Shown: positions 8,757 to 19,710, numbered from the stretch's first letter. The stretch: 29,652 nt of DNA from Schoenoplectus triqueter (GCA_964058805.1 CAXKVV010001778.1:1-29652), one strand, 5' to 3'. Notes: generated by a model from the sequence alone, not told the origin. Numbers and translations: made by a program.

Positions 8757-9225
8757 TAGGGTTCTCAATTATTGATCCGATCCGACGGATTAACCCGATC
8801 AGACGAGTTAATTCAACTTGATCTGAATCCAATCCGATTCGACATGATCTAAAGATAAATGGGTCAGATATAGATTTGATTTTTTTAATCCGTGTCGGGT
8901 CGGGTCGGGTCGGGTTCGGGCTCGAACCTGACCCGATTAATTATGTTTTTTGAAGTAATTTTGTGATTTAGTACTAATTAAAGCTTAAATATATACTAAT
9001 TATATGCTAATTAAAATTAATTAATATTTTATTGCTTAAAATTATATAAAAAAATTAATAAATATTTAATTATTTTATACAGGTTGGGTCGGATCGATCC
9101 GTAACCCATCGGATCGAATATGAATAAAAATTTTTTATTTGAATTTAATCGAATCGGATCAAACAATAATAATAAAATAATGTGACCCGATCCGATCCAA
9201 CCTAGCGGACACATTTACTACTCTA
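8757..9225. mobile_element. Non-autonomous hAT-like element (469 bp) with perfect 8-bp target duplication
   Basis: The element starts TAGGGTTCTC and ends ACTACTCTA (TAGAGTAGT on the other strand), and is flanked by identical GTCACATG at 8749-8756 and 9226-9233. Subterminal parts are rich in repeated GGGTC/GACCCG and GATCGGATCC-type words; the centre is AT-rich. The 8-bp duplication and TAG ends fit the hAT superfamily. It has no coding capacity. A diverged relative lies at 23889-24290, sharing the central TTTTTTGAAGTAATTTT segment and the order of parts. Confidence 0.88.
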
Positions 9226-9650
9226 GTCACATGTAATCATAATCGGAATGCATTTTTTTCGAAGCCATCATTGGAAAAGTTTGCATCATTATGTGCATAG
9301 CATTCCGTGTTAGATAGAAAAACGAATTTTGCAGTATGTAGAAATGGGTCCATTGCTTAAATTTATTTCTTTATTCATGTATAAACTTGCAACACGATTT
9401 TTTTTCTTCAAATCATTGAAAAACTGAAAATAATGTTTCAACAATCCTAAACAAAATCATTCATGGCGGCATCCGCTAAATTAGTTGGTATATGATCAAT
9501 CTAAATAAAGATTTTTTGTACTTTTATTTTTTTTGTTTCGATTAACTTTTTCGTGACTCCTCCCGATAATTTAATAAAATATAATTGACAATCGTTAATA
9601 AATTTCATTTGCGAGCACAGCGAGTCAAGTTAATTTTGTCATCATCTATA
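9226..9650. other. Gene-free spacer
   Basis: AT-rich intergenic sequence between a hAT-like element and a fold-back MITE. I see no open frame of note, repeat or regulatory motif in it. Confidence 0.5.
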
Positions 9651-10037
9651 TATATAAAATTAGCGTGTTTTAGAAGCATAAAACCTCTCCGTGATCTTAA
9701 CTCAAAAAATATATCAAATCATCTTTAAATTTTGATTTAAATTCTTCGTATTGAAATCTTATAGGGCATAAAATTTTTAGGATGTTTCGAGATTTCTATG
9801 TTAATATTTTAATTTTTAAAAATAATATACAAATATTAACTATTTTATCATTAGTTTTAAAACTGATTTTCAAAAATTAAAAAAGTGACTTAAAAAAACT
9901 TGAAATAACTTAAATTTTTATATATCATAAAATTTTCATAAAAGTGATAAATCAAAATTTGAAAATCATTTGATATACTTTTTTAATTATAATCACGAAG
10001 GAGTTTCATGCTCCGATGAGCACGTTAGTTTTATATA
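9651..10037. mobile_element. Fold-back MITE, family copy A
   Basis: The two halves are long imperfect inverted repeats of roughly 170 bp. The left end (TATATAAAATTAGCGTG) mirrors the right end (CACGTTAGTTTTATATA), and AATATATCAAATCATC on the left pairs with GATATACTTTTTTAATT on the right. The loop is AT-rich around AATATACAAATATTAAC. Copies B and C near 13.2-13.9 kb share the loop and arm sequence. There is no coding capacity. A clean target duplication cannot be read here. The transcript would fold into a long hairpin. Confidence 0.8.
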
Positions 10038-12740
10038 ATTAGATTCCGGTGTTTTACAAAATAAATTCCTTTTTTGCTTTGCGTGGTTTTGCACCGTTGG
10101 ATATGGCTTTAATTCTCGTGAATCAGATACGCAGGGAAAATTTTGAAGGAGTATCACCTCCGGTCCGGTTCGATGGCCCGGTTTAATGGTCCTCTCGCTC
10201 GATTAAAAGAAAGAAAAGAAATGTCAATCAAATTGTTTTCTTTATCCCTTTCGTCTCTTCTGCTAAGAAAAAGAAAAGAAAGGCAACGCAAGTGTCAAGG
10301 TGACGGCAATTCCTTCTCCCACAGCATAGCTCCCCCTCACCCTTCTTGCTTTCTCACTCACATGATTCTGAATATTGCCCTCCCTCTTTTGCTAGAAGAT
10401 CTGCCACTGGCTCATGAGGTCTCACCAATTTTCTAAACCCCTAGCAGTAAAGGTAGTCGCTATCAGGTACGATTGAATTTTATCTTCCTTTCTTTGTACG
10501 AAGTACGAAACTCATTTTCTGGTATGAGTTTGAGGCTTATTTCTTTTTTTTTTTGGCTATTTGTGCCAATTTTTGTGTGCTAGGTTTATTGCTAGTCTCT
10601 CTTGTGCTTGTATTGACCAGGGGTTTTATTTTTTTATTCTTGTTCTGGTAATCATAGTGCTAATCATGCAATTTGAAAAAAGTTATGTCAATTTCAAGAT
10701 AGTAGTGCTAATTATATTTATATCTTTTTCAACCTTGTTTTTTATTTCCAGAAATTGAGTTGTTCATTTTTTTTCATAATAGGCGTCTGACGAGCAAAGG
10801 GAAGTCTGATACGGGGAGAAAAGCTTGACCTTGTTATGCAAAGAGAAGTCTGAAAAGAGGAAAAACAGTTGGATTTAGCTCTTTTGTTATGCACTAGATA
10901 TTTTGTAGACATTTTTTATGAGACATGTTGTTATGCTAAAATACTGACCTTGTTATGTTTTTCTTTTTTGTTTTTCCAGTCTTTTGATTTTGATACTGAT
11001 ATGTTGTTTTCTGCTATTTTTTCCTGTCATCAACTGGACCTGCGTAGAATATTATTTTCTGCTATTTTTTCTATTTTTTTAGCGGGCCATAGTTTGGATA
11101 TGAGAGGGTTTATTGACATGATGAAGTTCAAAAAATCTAATCCAACTCAAAGCATCTCCCTTATCACTACAAAATTATATAAACAGTGCAATTTACATAA
11201 CACACCACATTCACCGAGATTTAAAAGATTACATGTTTAAATGCTCCAAAATAGCATGTTTAAATGCTCCCATAAAACACTGGATACAAATTTCATTCAA
11301 AAGCTTTGCAAAACACTAGATGCAAGTTTCATTCAAATTCATAAAATCTAACACAATCCAGTACAAATATTCATAATATATAATTTTTTTTATACAAACT
11401 ACTAAAAATACACATAAATAGAGCCAAAATTAAGAAAAATTGTTTCATAGTGTCTTTTGTGCCTAGTTCCATCCATCTTTGTGCTCGTTTCACCATCACA
11501 AATTATTCATAAATGACACGTATTTTGACTCATATCAGTGAGCAGTAAGCAATTTATAGAAAGCAGTAAGTAACAAGCTGAAAAATATCCTGCTGATAAA
11601 GCTTCTATAGTAAGCAGTAAGTAATAATTTTGACTCATAAAACCAAGTTCAAAATAACTAATCCAAAGCATAAAATACATGGCATAAATATTCAAAATAA
11701 TACACAATCAAGTTCATAATACCTAATCTAACTCAAATATCATAAAGTATATAGCATGGAGATTCATGTTTCAAATCCCTACTCCAAACATAACATTAGA
11801 TACAAAATACAATAGATACAAATAGAACTCTCCCAGTGGATTCTTTTTAGGAAGTATCCCCAAAAAAAGTGTGTTACTTGCAATTATGGCAGCAAGGAGA
11901 GTTAACTCACAAAATTCTAATCAGGTCATATATAATTTTGAATTTGTTCATGTGAGATCAGAGTTTCCGAGGTCTAGCTCAAAATTGTAACATTAAAGAT
12001 GGAAATGAACTGAAACTCATAATTTTGAGTTTGACTCACAAAGCTCAAACCTTATTTAAGAGTGATTATACAATTATAATAGTATAGGTGAAAATGGACT
12101 GAAGATACGGACAAATAGGAAGAAATTGATTAGCCTAAGTTAAATTACCTTAGTTTCAGTTTGTTTGCTTCAACTCTATTCAATATTTCCTTCAATTTGT
12201 AAAAATACATAGACATTCACACTAATTCATTTAAAATTTCCTTCGAATACTAATAACTAGATGTCCCTAAAATGAAACAAAAGTTAGAAAATTGCAGCAC
12301 GGTTCAAAATTTACTTCAGTAAAAGAAGAATTAAAGATATATTTGCATGTATCAACTTTAATTAGAAGGGGGAAAAGCTAGTAGCGAGAGGGATCTTTTC
12401 ACCTTTGAACAATCGCAGTCTAGAAGTCTCCTTAAGCAGAAACTAGGGTTTCGTTACCTGTAATGTCGGAAATTGTGCTGAGATACGAGAGGCGAAGACA
12501 GTAGAGATCAATAGAGGCTGGCCAGATCAAGGAGGAGACGATCTCAGATTTTGTCCGACTAATGAGTGAGGTGAGAGAGAAGAAAGATGATACGGGTATT
12601 CATAAAAAAAAGGTTAAAAGAGATGATACGAGGGAGGCTAAAAGAGATGAAACGCGGATGAAGAAGGTAGGTTAGGTCTATTTATTATTTAAGAAAGGTG
12701 AAGAGTTTATGAACCGATATCTCTGAACCGAACTGGAGGC
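10038..12740. other. Long intergenic stretch with possible gene-leader fragments and short repeats
   Basis: No protein gene is recognised. Two parts look like plant transcript leaders facing inward. One is on plus at about 10290-10470, C/T-rich and ending CTATCAG|GTACGA. The other is on minus at about 12590-12455, ending CATTACAG|GTAACGAAACCC. The outer edges share a weak inverted similarity (CACCTCCGGTCCGGTTC near 10157 against TGCCTCCAGTTCGGTTC on the minus strand near 12743), which might mark the ends of an old 2.6-kb element. Local duplications occur at 11232-11270 and 11274-11336, AGCAGTAAGTAA words recur at 11560-11625, and AGATGATACG words at 12585-12650. Short frames at 10143-10436 and 10869-11240 resemble no family I know. 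Confidence 0.35.
11232..11336. repeat. Two adjacent short tandem duplications
   Basis: CATGTTTAAATGCTCC occurs twice (about 11232 and 11255). It is followed by two ~28-bp near-copies beginning AAAACACT and ending TTTCATTCAAA (about 11274 and 11309) that differ at three positions. No function is evident. Confidence 0.8.
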
Positions 12741-13152
12741 ATTATTTTTTTACGCTGTGCTCTCAAGTTGAGGATGGAGGGTTACAGGGTGAGCGGAAGA
12801 GAATGAGAGGTTTTACTCAATTTTCATTTTGCTCCTGAGTTGATGTCCGAGGAAGTTAGAGAGGGTGACGGGGGGTTAATAAGGAAAGTAGGAAACTGAT
12901 GTATTAGTTTTTGATAAATTTATTCACTCGAATTCGGAGAGGAGAAGTTGTAAACCTCCGTCGATTTCCATAGTCTCCCATTCCATCCTTTCCCCTTTCC
13001 GTCCCAGCTCAGCAGCACAGCCTTAAAGAACTCACCAGGAGAAGGATCAGGTCTGCACATATCACAATACATATCGGACGATGTAAAGATGCAAAGTAAA
13101 GAATTCATTTACTTTGCAGCAAAGTATAGTAACCTATATATATATATATATT
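12741..13152. other. Intergenic sequence with a possible short captured exon
   Basis: The minus strand from 13108 to 12920 has a 62-codon open frame of fairly even composition, including the segment CRPDPSPGEFFKAVLLSWDGK. It is preceded by an acceptor-like TGTGCAG and contains a donor-like GGTGAGTTC. I do not recognise the protein, and the length is within chance expectation. It may be a gene fragment. The rest holds nothing I can name. Confidence 0.2.
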
Positions 13153-13534
13153 ATATTATGAGTAAAGATATTCTTAAACATCGTGAGTATAACTAAAAAA
13201 ATATATCAAATCATCTTAAAATTTTAATTTATCATCATCCTTAAATTCTTTATATGAAAATCTCATGAGATGCAAAAATTTAGAATGTTTTAAACTTTTT
13301 AAGTCATCATTATTAATTTTTTTAAAATGATGTTCCAGTATTAAATATTTTATTATTATTTTTAGAACTGATTTTCAAAAATTAAAAATAATGACTTAAA
13401 AAACTCAAAACACTCCAAATTTTTGCATCTCATAAGATTTTCATATAAAGAATTTAATTAGCATGATAAATTTAAATTTGAAAATAATTTGATGTACTTT
13501 TTGAGTTAAGGTCATGGTACCTTTACTCATTATA
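13153..13534. mobile_element. Fold-back MITE, family copy B
   Basis: The left end TATTATGAGTAAAG mirrors the right end CTTTACTCATTATA. Internal arms containing ATATATCAAATCATC and GATGTACTTTTTGAG pair across an AT-rich loop (ATTAAATATTTTATTATTATTTTTAGAAC region). The loop and arms match copies A and C. Flanks are TA-rich, so an exact target duplication cannot be resolved. Copy C follows almost immediately. Confidence 0.8.
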
Positions 13535-13540
13535 TATATT

Positions 13541-13956
13541 TAGCAAATTTACGGTGTTCTTAAGCTCACGAAAGTTCTCCGTGAGTTTAGCTCAAAAAGT
13601 ATATCAAATGATCTTCAAATTTTATTTTTTTTTCACTCTCATTAAATTCTTCAAATTGAAATCTCATGGGGTACAAAATTTTGAGATGTTTCGAGTTTTC
13701 TAAGTCACTCTTTTTAATTTCTGAAAATAATATACAAATATTAAATATTTTATTATTATTTTTAGAGTTGATTTTCAAAAATTGAAAAGAGTAACTTAGA
13801 AAACTCGAAATATCCCAAATTTTTGTACCCCATGAGATTTCAATATGAATTTTTTTAATAAGAGTGAAAAATTAAAATTTGAAGATCATTTGATATACTT
13901 TTTGAGCTAAACTCACTGAGGCTTTCTGTGAGTTTAAGTACATCGTAGATTTGCTA
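13541..13956. mobile_element. Fold-back MITE, family copy C
   Basis: The left end TAGCAAATTTACGGTGTTC mirrors the right end, which on the minus strand reads TAGCAAATCTACGATGTAC. The arms are about 190 bp and pair well. Flanking TATATATT (13533-13540 and 13957-13964) is a likely 8-bp target duplication, extendable to 10 bp of identical TA-rich sequence. Long arms suggest a Mutator- or hAT-related MITE; superfamily is uncertain. It is inserted right beside copy B. Confidence 0.85.
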
Positions 13957-14089
13957 TATATATTGAGGTAGACTATCGTGAAAATGTTTGTATTTCAGTC
14001 AATATGTAAACAAATTAAAAATTATATTTTAAAATCTCAAAAAAATTAATTTATGATTTTCATTAAATTATTCATATAAAAATTTCTTT

Positions 14090-14212
14090 GATAGTAGGAA
14101 TTGGAGAGAAGGCACCGAGTTGAGCTCGGCTCCGACTGTGAGGATAGTAGGAATTGGAGAGAAGGCGCCGAGTTGAAAAAATCGAGCTGCGCTCGGCTCG
14201 GACTGTGAAGTT
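14090..14212. repeat. Diverged tandem duplication in a possible gene-leader remnant
   Basis: GATAGTAGGAATTGGAGAGA begins copies at 14090 and 14143. Each runs through CCGAGTTGA to CTCGGCTC and GACTGTGA; the second has about 13 extra bases (AAAAATCGAGCTG). On the minus strand from about 14420, an AAGCCCATT promoter-like word and a stretch of ordinary base composition precede a short frame (to about 14068), giving the impression of a truncated 5' gene end. One minus-strand frame contains TKLFDEM, as in pentatricopeptide-repeat proteins, but this is too short to rely on. Confidence 0.6.
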
Positions 14213-14289
14213 GAGTTGAAGGTCATCTCGTCGAACAGTTTTGTAAGCGGGGTTTGGGTGTTCACACTTCACGGAGGCGCTTTTCAAAT

Positions 14290-15126
14290 TTCAATACTCA
14301 TTCTCTCACTGAATGACTGAATGTAGACTGGGAATTGACGGATTTTGGATCACTATTGGCAGCGTTCTTAAATACGTAGGCTGGGCAATACATATTCAAT
14401 GGGCTTTTTGGGTCGTATGAATTTTATCTTCGGTTTTAATATGGTATATGGCTACTTTGTGATATACATATACATATACTAGATAAGTTTGCATCAGAAA
14501 AAATTACAATTGTTTTTCATGTTTTATTTCAAAAAATATTTTTTCTAATAGAAAATGTTGCATTATGGGTCAAATTTTACAATTTTTTTAAAAAAAATTA
14601 TTACGCGTAAGATTGCCTAGGTAATTATTGTTAGTGACTCTATAAAGACAATGCTCTGAGGAACAATTTAGAAATCCTTATGTGATTTTTTTTATGGATA
14701 TTTAAAAGTTAGCTAGCTTGGATTTTTATTTTTATCTGAGAAAAAAAAATTGCATTAAGAACAAAGAAGAACAGAGGAACTAATCATTGTATTCAAAAAA
14801 TTAATACTTAAAACACTTTGGTATATGCTTCTTTTGACAAAAAAGTAGCCATATAACACCCAATTTTACTAATAGAAATACTGACCTGATTACGGAAACT
14901 ATTAAAAAGAAGTAAAGAACATAAAAATATCGATTAATTATCTCTAAGAAATCCCCGTTCAAATTTGTGACAATCCAACAATTTAAGCAACAAATAAAGA
15001 TACACATGAATTACAAAACCTTTTCCTACAAATTACAAGTGGAAAAAATCACACAAATTCAGTAAAAGTTGATCTGCAAATTGGGTTATATATAAAGTTA
15101 AGCGCACACCAAGTGTATATCACAAT
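14290..15126. other. Intergenic sequence 3' of the decarboxylase gene
   Basis: AT-rich, with no supported gene. The part nearest 15126 (about 15000-15126) should hold the 3' untranslated region and polyadenylation site of the decarboxylase gene, but no canonical AATAAA can be assigned. Confidence 0.45.
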
Positions 15127-16709
15127 TCAAATGTCCTGAAGCAGTATATCCTCTGCTTTGGCCTGGATGAGCTTCCATGTCGATTCAACATGCCGCATCT
15201 CCGTCAAAGTTGTACCTATTGCAAATCTGAGCACAAACATCCCATCTACCTTTGCGTGCGTCATGAATGCTCGGCCGCTAGAGTTTACCACCTCAAGAAG
15301 CTTATGGTTGGTACTCAGTGCATCATCTCCCTCAAATCTCGGTTTGAGCCGGAAACATACCAACGAGAACTTTCTCGGGACCACCACCTCAAACCGCTCG
15401 TCCATTGACACCATTTGCTCAAATTGTTTTGCCATTACCACGTCGCTTCGTATATGCTCCACTAGGTTAATTACACCATATCTGCAATTAATATAATTAA
15501 ATACTCCAATTCGTTAAGGAGATGAAACATTAATTTCTAGATGTAAATCAGAAACATAGTGTTGTATATATTGATTTACCTTCTAATTACCACCCAAAGT
15601 TTTATAGCCCGAAATCGCCTGCTTAAAGCTATCTGCCAGTCCTTATAGTCCACCACCTCATCTATTTCACTAGCTTTGTTCCTTAGATACTCAGGATTAG
15701 TGGAAAGCGAATCAACTAATGCACTCGGCTTCTTCACCCACAAGCAACAGCAATCCATGTTGGTCAAGAACCATTTGTGCGGGTTCATGCTGATCGAGTC
15801 GGCCAATTCAACGCCATTAAAATAATGCCTGAACTCAGGGCATATGACAGCACTACCAGCATAGGCCGCATCAATGTGGTACCAAGCATCAAACTCATTT
15901 GCCACCACACCAAGATCTCTTACAGGATCGACTGCTCCCACTGCAGTGGTTCCCACAGTGGCACATACATAGATTGGTGTGAACCCTTCTGCTACATCAG
16001 CCTCCATTGCAGCTCGAAGGCTATGTGGTGTCAGTGAGTAGCCTGAGGCAGCTGTTGTTGGTATTATGCGGAAGTTTTTTGGCGGAATTCCGACAATCCT
16101 TACTGCCTTCTGGACAGTCGAGTGTGTTTGATCAGAAGCATAGACAACTAGCTTACTAATTACATCATGTCCAACCTTGCTCAATGCACGATCGCGTGCA
16201 GCAACCATGGTACAAACAATGGCCTCACATGTGCTGCCATGCAAGACACCACCACCACCACCTTGGCCCCCTGAGAAAAGAAAGCAAGGCGGCAGCTTAA
16301 GTAATTTCGCCATCCAGTCCATCACGATGTTCTCCAGTTCGGTTGCGGCTGGAGATGATATCCAGTTGAACCCGACAACGTTAAGACCGGCACAGAGCAT
16401 CTCACCAAGAAACCCTGCTGTGCTTGCATTAGCCTGGAAGTAAGCATAAAAGTTGGGGCTTTGCCAGTGAGTGAGTCCTGGTAAGATATCATGCTGGATA
16501 TCTTCCAATATAGTATCGATTGGCTCAGAAAACAGAGGAGCTTGCTTGGGTAGAAGCTTAGAAAGATAGCCTGGTTTGACTTGGCTCCGCACTGGGTGAT
16601 TCTCAACGTTACGATAGTAGTCGGCTATGAAATCAATCACTGCTTTTGATTCTATAGAGAATTCAGATGGATCTAATGGGTGAAAGGTGTCAAGTGCTAG
16701 GCTACCCAT
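15127..16709 (-). CDS. Aromatic-L-amino-acid decarboxylase (tyrosine/DOPA or tryptophan decarboxylase type)
   Basis: Two exons, 16709-15580 and 15481-15127, are joined across a 98-bp GT-AG intron (donor AGAAG|GTAAAT, acceptor TTGCAG|ATATGG) to give 494 residues, a normal length. This is a soluble group II pyridoxal-phosphate decarboxylase that converts tyrosine, DOPA, tryptophan or phenylalanine to the amine, the entry step to many alkaloids and amides. Visible features are the phosphate-site GSTCEA (158-163), the cofactor-stacking His196 in SDQTHS, Asp280 in HIDAAYAG, the Schiff-base Lys312 in NPHKW, and catalytic-loop Tyr355 in VVDYKDWQ. Tyr at this site marks a decarboxylase; the related aldehyde synthases have Phe. 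Two oddities: Arg377, formed across the splice junction, sits where tyrosine decarboxylases have Ser and tryptophan decarboxylases have Gly, and the glycine loop (146-154) carries about three extra residues from a GGT repeat. Family assignment is firm; the substrate is not. Confidence 0.93.
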
Positions 16710-16869
16710 TTAAAGCTATATAGGTTTTAATATGAGAAGAATAAGTAGAACAGTAAGGAGAACGACAATGGACGAGAAAATGCAAGATTGGTAGTCTTTT
16801 TCTTTTATTCTGGTAAGTAATGATAGGTTATATATTTTGTTGGATGGAAATGGCAGCAAAGCGGTGATG

Positions 16870-16877
16870 TATTTATA
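16870..16877 (-). promoter_or_regulatory. TATA box of the decarboxylase gene
   Basis: On the minus strand the sequence is CTATAAATACATC, a strong TATAAATA box about 160 bp upstream of the ATG at 16709. It would place transcription start near 16840 and give a leader of about 130 nt with no obvious intron. No other core promoter candidate of similar quality lies between it and the start codon. Confidence 0.65.
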
Positions 16878-16899
16878 GTCTGAAGCAGCTTGTGTTTCG

Positions 16900-18570
16900 T
16901 TTTCTCCTGTTTGTAAGATACTGCATGCCCAGAACCAGGAGACCGGACCTTTTTTTAATGGGTAGTGATATAACGCCGCTGTTTTGTTATTGATAAGTTG
17001 GATTTTAATAAAGAAATATATTATATTTTATATAATTATTATATTAAAAAAATTGAGATGATAAAGATTTATTATAGGAGGTCATGACATATTATTACAG
17101 ATAAAAATTTACATAATTAATTTATTGATAAAAAAATATATGTGTACAGTTTAGTCAAGAAATATTGTTATGATAAAAATTTATAATAATTTTGATAAAA
17201 AATTAGACGATCAGTTCTTTAGTAAAATTTTAGTCATCATATTTATCTACTGTCAATGTATTAATATATTGATGGGAAAAACATGAGACATTTTATATAT
17301 ATTCTTTTTTTGAATTTTAACATTTTGGGGGTAATAAATGGATCCAGTTTGTACAAATTGGAGGGGATCTATTGTAGTTGTTATTGATAAAAGGTACATG
17401 GTGGCCGGGTGGGGATGAGACGACCGACTGAAACCGTATGAGAGATACGAATTCCGACTGGTTTGGAATATCAGACCATAAGAATGAATAATTGATATTA
17501 ATTTGGTCAATGGTGAAAGACACTGGTTTTACCTGTCAGTATCAGTGCTCAGTGTGCTTTCATTAGGAAGATGCGCGCTTTTCTATATAATTACTGTTTT
17601 ATAATTTGTTATTCCTGGTAATTGTTCTTTGATTATTTATTTCCTTTTTTTTTCGAAGTAGCCAAAATTAAATTAGTGGTTCGGTAAAAGGAAAATAACA
17701 TTAAGAACATTCCTATATTCGATTTAAAAGGTTATTTTTATATTAAGAAAATAAAATATAAATTATTATAGGTTATAAAAAAGATTAACCGCATACTCAT
17801 TTTTTTTTCTCTTCTTCCTTCCTTCCACCCAAATCGTGATTTTTCCTTTGTCCCTCTTTATCTGAAACCCTCCCAAACCTTGATTAGAATCCTTCATTTT
17901 TACCCCTCCAAATTCATTTTCGACCCCACCCTCGACATCTCGTCCCCTCCCTTCCTAAAATCCGCCCTTCAATACCCCAATCCTCTCTTCTCCCTCTTCG
18001 TTCGATATGACAAATGATACAATAAAGTTTCGTTGACAGAGTAGACGGTACAACACGTCTCCATCGACGATCTTGAACCCATCAAAGAGGTACAAGCAAC
18101 ATCTCTTGATATTTTCATAGATTATGGATTATGTAGAAAAATAAGGGTTGAAATGCAAATTATTAACTTTGTTGAATTTTATGATTATAAATGAAAAATA
18201 ATAGAAATTGGGGATAATTAACTTGAAATTGATACAAAGTAAGGATAATTAATATTGATTTGTGAAATTATTTATAGTTAGTATTTGTTAAGAGTTAACT
18301 TTATATACTTTATTAAAATATTTATGTAATGAGATTTAATAAACTTAGAATTATTGAAGGAAAATAATCGTATTATTTGTAGTAATTAATTTTTTTTTTG
18401 AGTATATAAATTTTATTTAAATTATTGTACAAATAATTTAATTTTGTGAGATAAGATGGTCACAACAGGAGGGAGCGGTGTTCGTAGTAGTAGGAGGGGT
18501 GAAAATGTCAGTGTCAAACTTATGTATTTTCTGCTAAGCTAATAAATATTTTAATTTATACTCAATTTCA
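16900..18570. other. Decarboxylase upstream region and gene-free spacer
   Basis: The first few hundred bases should hold the decarboxylase promoter. The remainder is AT-rich without a supported gene. A C/T-rich plus-strand block at about 17805-18000 ends near a donor-like CAAAGAG|GTACAAG (about 18090) and resembles a plant transcript leader, but no coding sequence follows. Short minus-strand frames at 17253-17523 show no family resemblance. Confidence 0.4.
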
Positions 18571-19680
18571 GCCACAAACGCACGACTTAGTCAAGTAGTA
18601 ATTTAGATGTTGAACCATAAGGACATGAATGAATTACTAGTTCTCACAAGATTCACTAATCTAGACAATCGAATGAGAGTTTTAAATTAAACTAAAATTA
18701 CATTTAAAACATAAATATAATAACAATAACTGAAAAGTTATCAAATAAAATGTTCTAGGGGTTTTCGATTCACTCTCACTCGTTTGGTTAATTCACTATA
18801 TTTTGATGTTTCAATATGCTCTAGTGTTTGTTGGGGATTCAATTTTAAATTTTAGTATCAAATTTATACTTTTGTGGCTTGATATCGTACCTAAACAATT
18901 CGAGTTTCTTCTTTCAATACTTCACCTTATAAGTCTAAGTCGATTTAGATTAATGAATCATTTCGGCATAACCTAGATTTTTGTACTTCGTCTTTCTGTA
19001 CTTCATGTAATTTTTAGGGTTTTCTCGATTTTTCCTTAGACAATAGGTTTCACGTTCTGGTACTTGGTCTACAACCTAAATTACTATTTTTGGTCAGAAG
19101 ATTTAGTTCCACATTTTGGTTTTCGCTTTCACTTCTAGGGTAATATATAATTGATTAAAACTAAATATTTAATTTAAACAAAACAACAATCACAAAAAAT
19201 AATAACTAAAAGTTCAAAATACGAGTATAATTAAATCATCCGAGTTATCGAGTTTACATCTTGACCCCTAGAAGGATGTCTAGCCATAAATCATATCAAA
19301 GATTACACAAAGATTCATATTTAAACAAAAATACAACATAAGAAAAAAAGTAAAAGAAAGATACACCAAAAAGATCTTTGATTTCTCGCCCGGTTCTTGA
19401 GTTCATCTTCTCCAATGATGTTCTCATCTTCTTTTTATTTGGGATCAATTTTTCAGAGTGTTGAGAGATCCCCTGGACGAAGGGGTCTATTCTCCTTTTG
19501 ATTCCTTTGGAAAATCACTCTTGGAATTCAAATTCGCGCTTCAAACATCAATAATTATGGTCCGCAATTTTAGAATTATGGTCTGTAATTCTAGCCATTT
19601 CTTAATAGAGTTGGCAGGGAGTAGTCCCTAGGATTGCGATCCGTAATTCTAATAATTATGGTCCATAATTTTGTATCTTT
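18571..19680. repeat. Long non-coding repeat relic, copy I
   Basis: It begins GCCACAAACGCACGAC, followed about 35 bp later by TTGAACCATAAGGACA. The same header pattern (GTCGCAAGCGCACGAC then ATCGAACCACAGGGACA) opens copy II at 19711, and a degenerate version opens copy III at 25032. This header is a familiar plant repeat signature, probably of non-autonomous LTR-type elements, though I see no terminal repeats or coding sequence. The interior is AT-rich with T-rich tracts. It ends near a block of short repeats at 19553-19670. Confidence 0.5.
19553..19670. repeat. Four copies of a 17-bp near-palindromic motif
   Basis: AATTATGGTCCGTAATT-like units occur at 19553-19569, 19574-19590, 19632-19648 and 19654-19670, differing from one another at a few positions. 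Each is an imperfect inverted repeat (AATTAyGG..CCrTAATT). They sit between repeat relics I and II. Confidence 0.8.
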
Positions 19681-19710
19681 GAAATTTATAAACCCTACGA
19701 TATTTTGGTT

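Noticed and set aside
15158..15496. 112-codon plus-strand frame, and plus frames at 15777-16037 and 16177-16443
   Set aside because: Antisense to the decarboxylase exons, whose frame contains all catalytic motifs.
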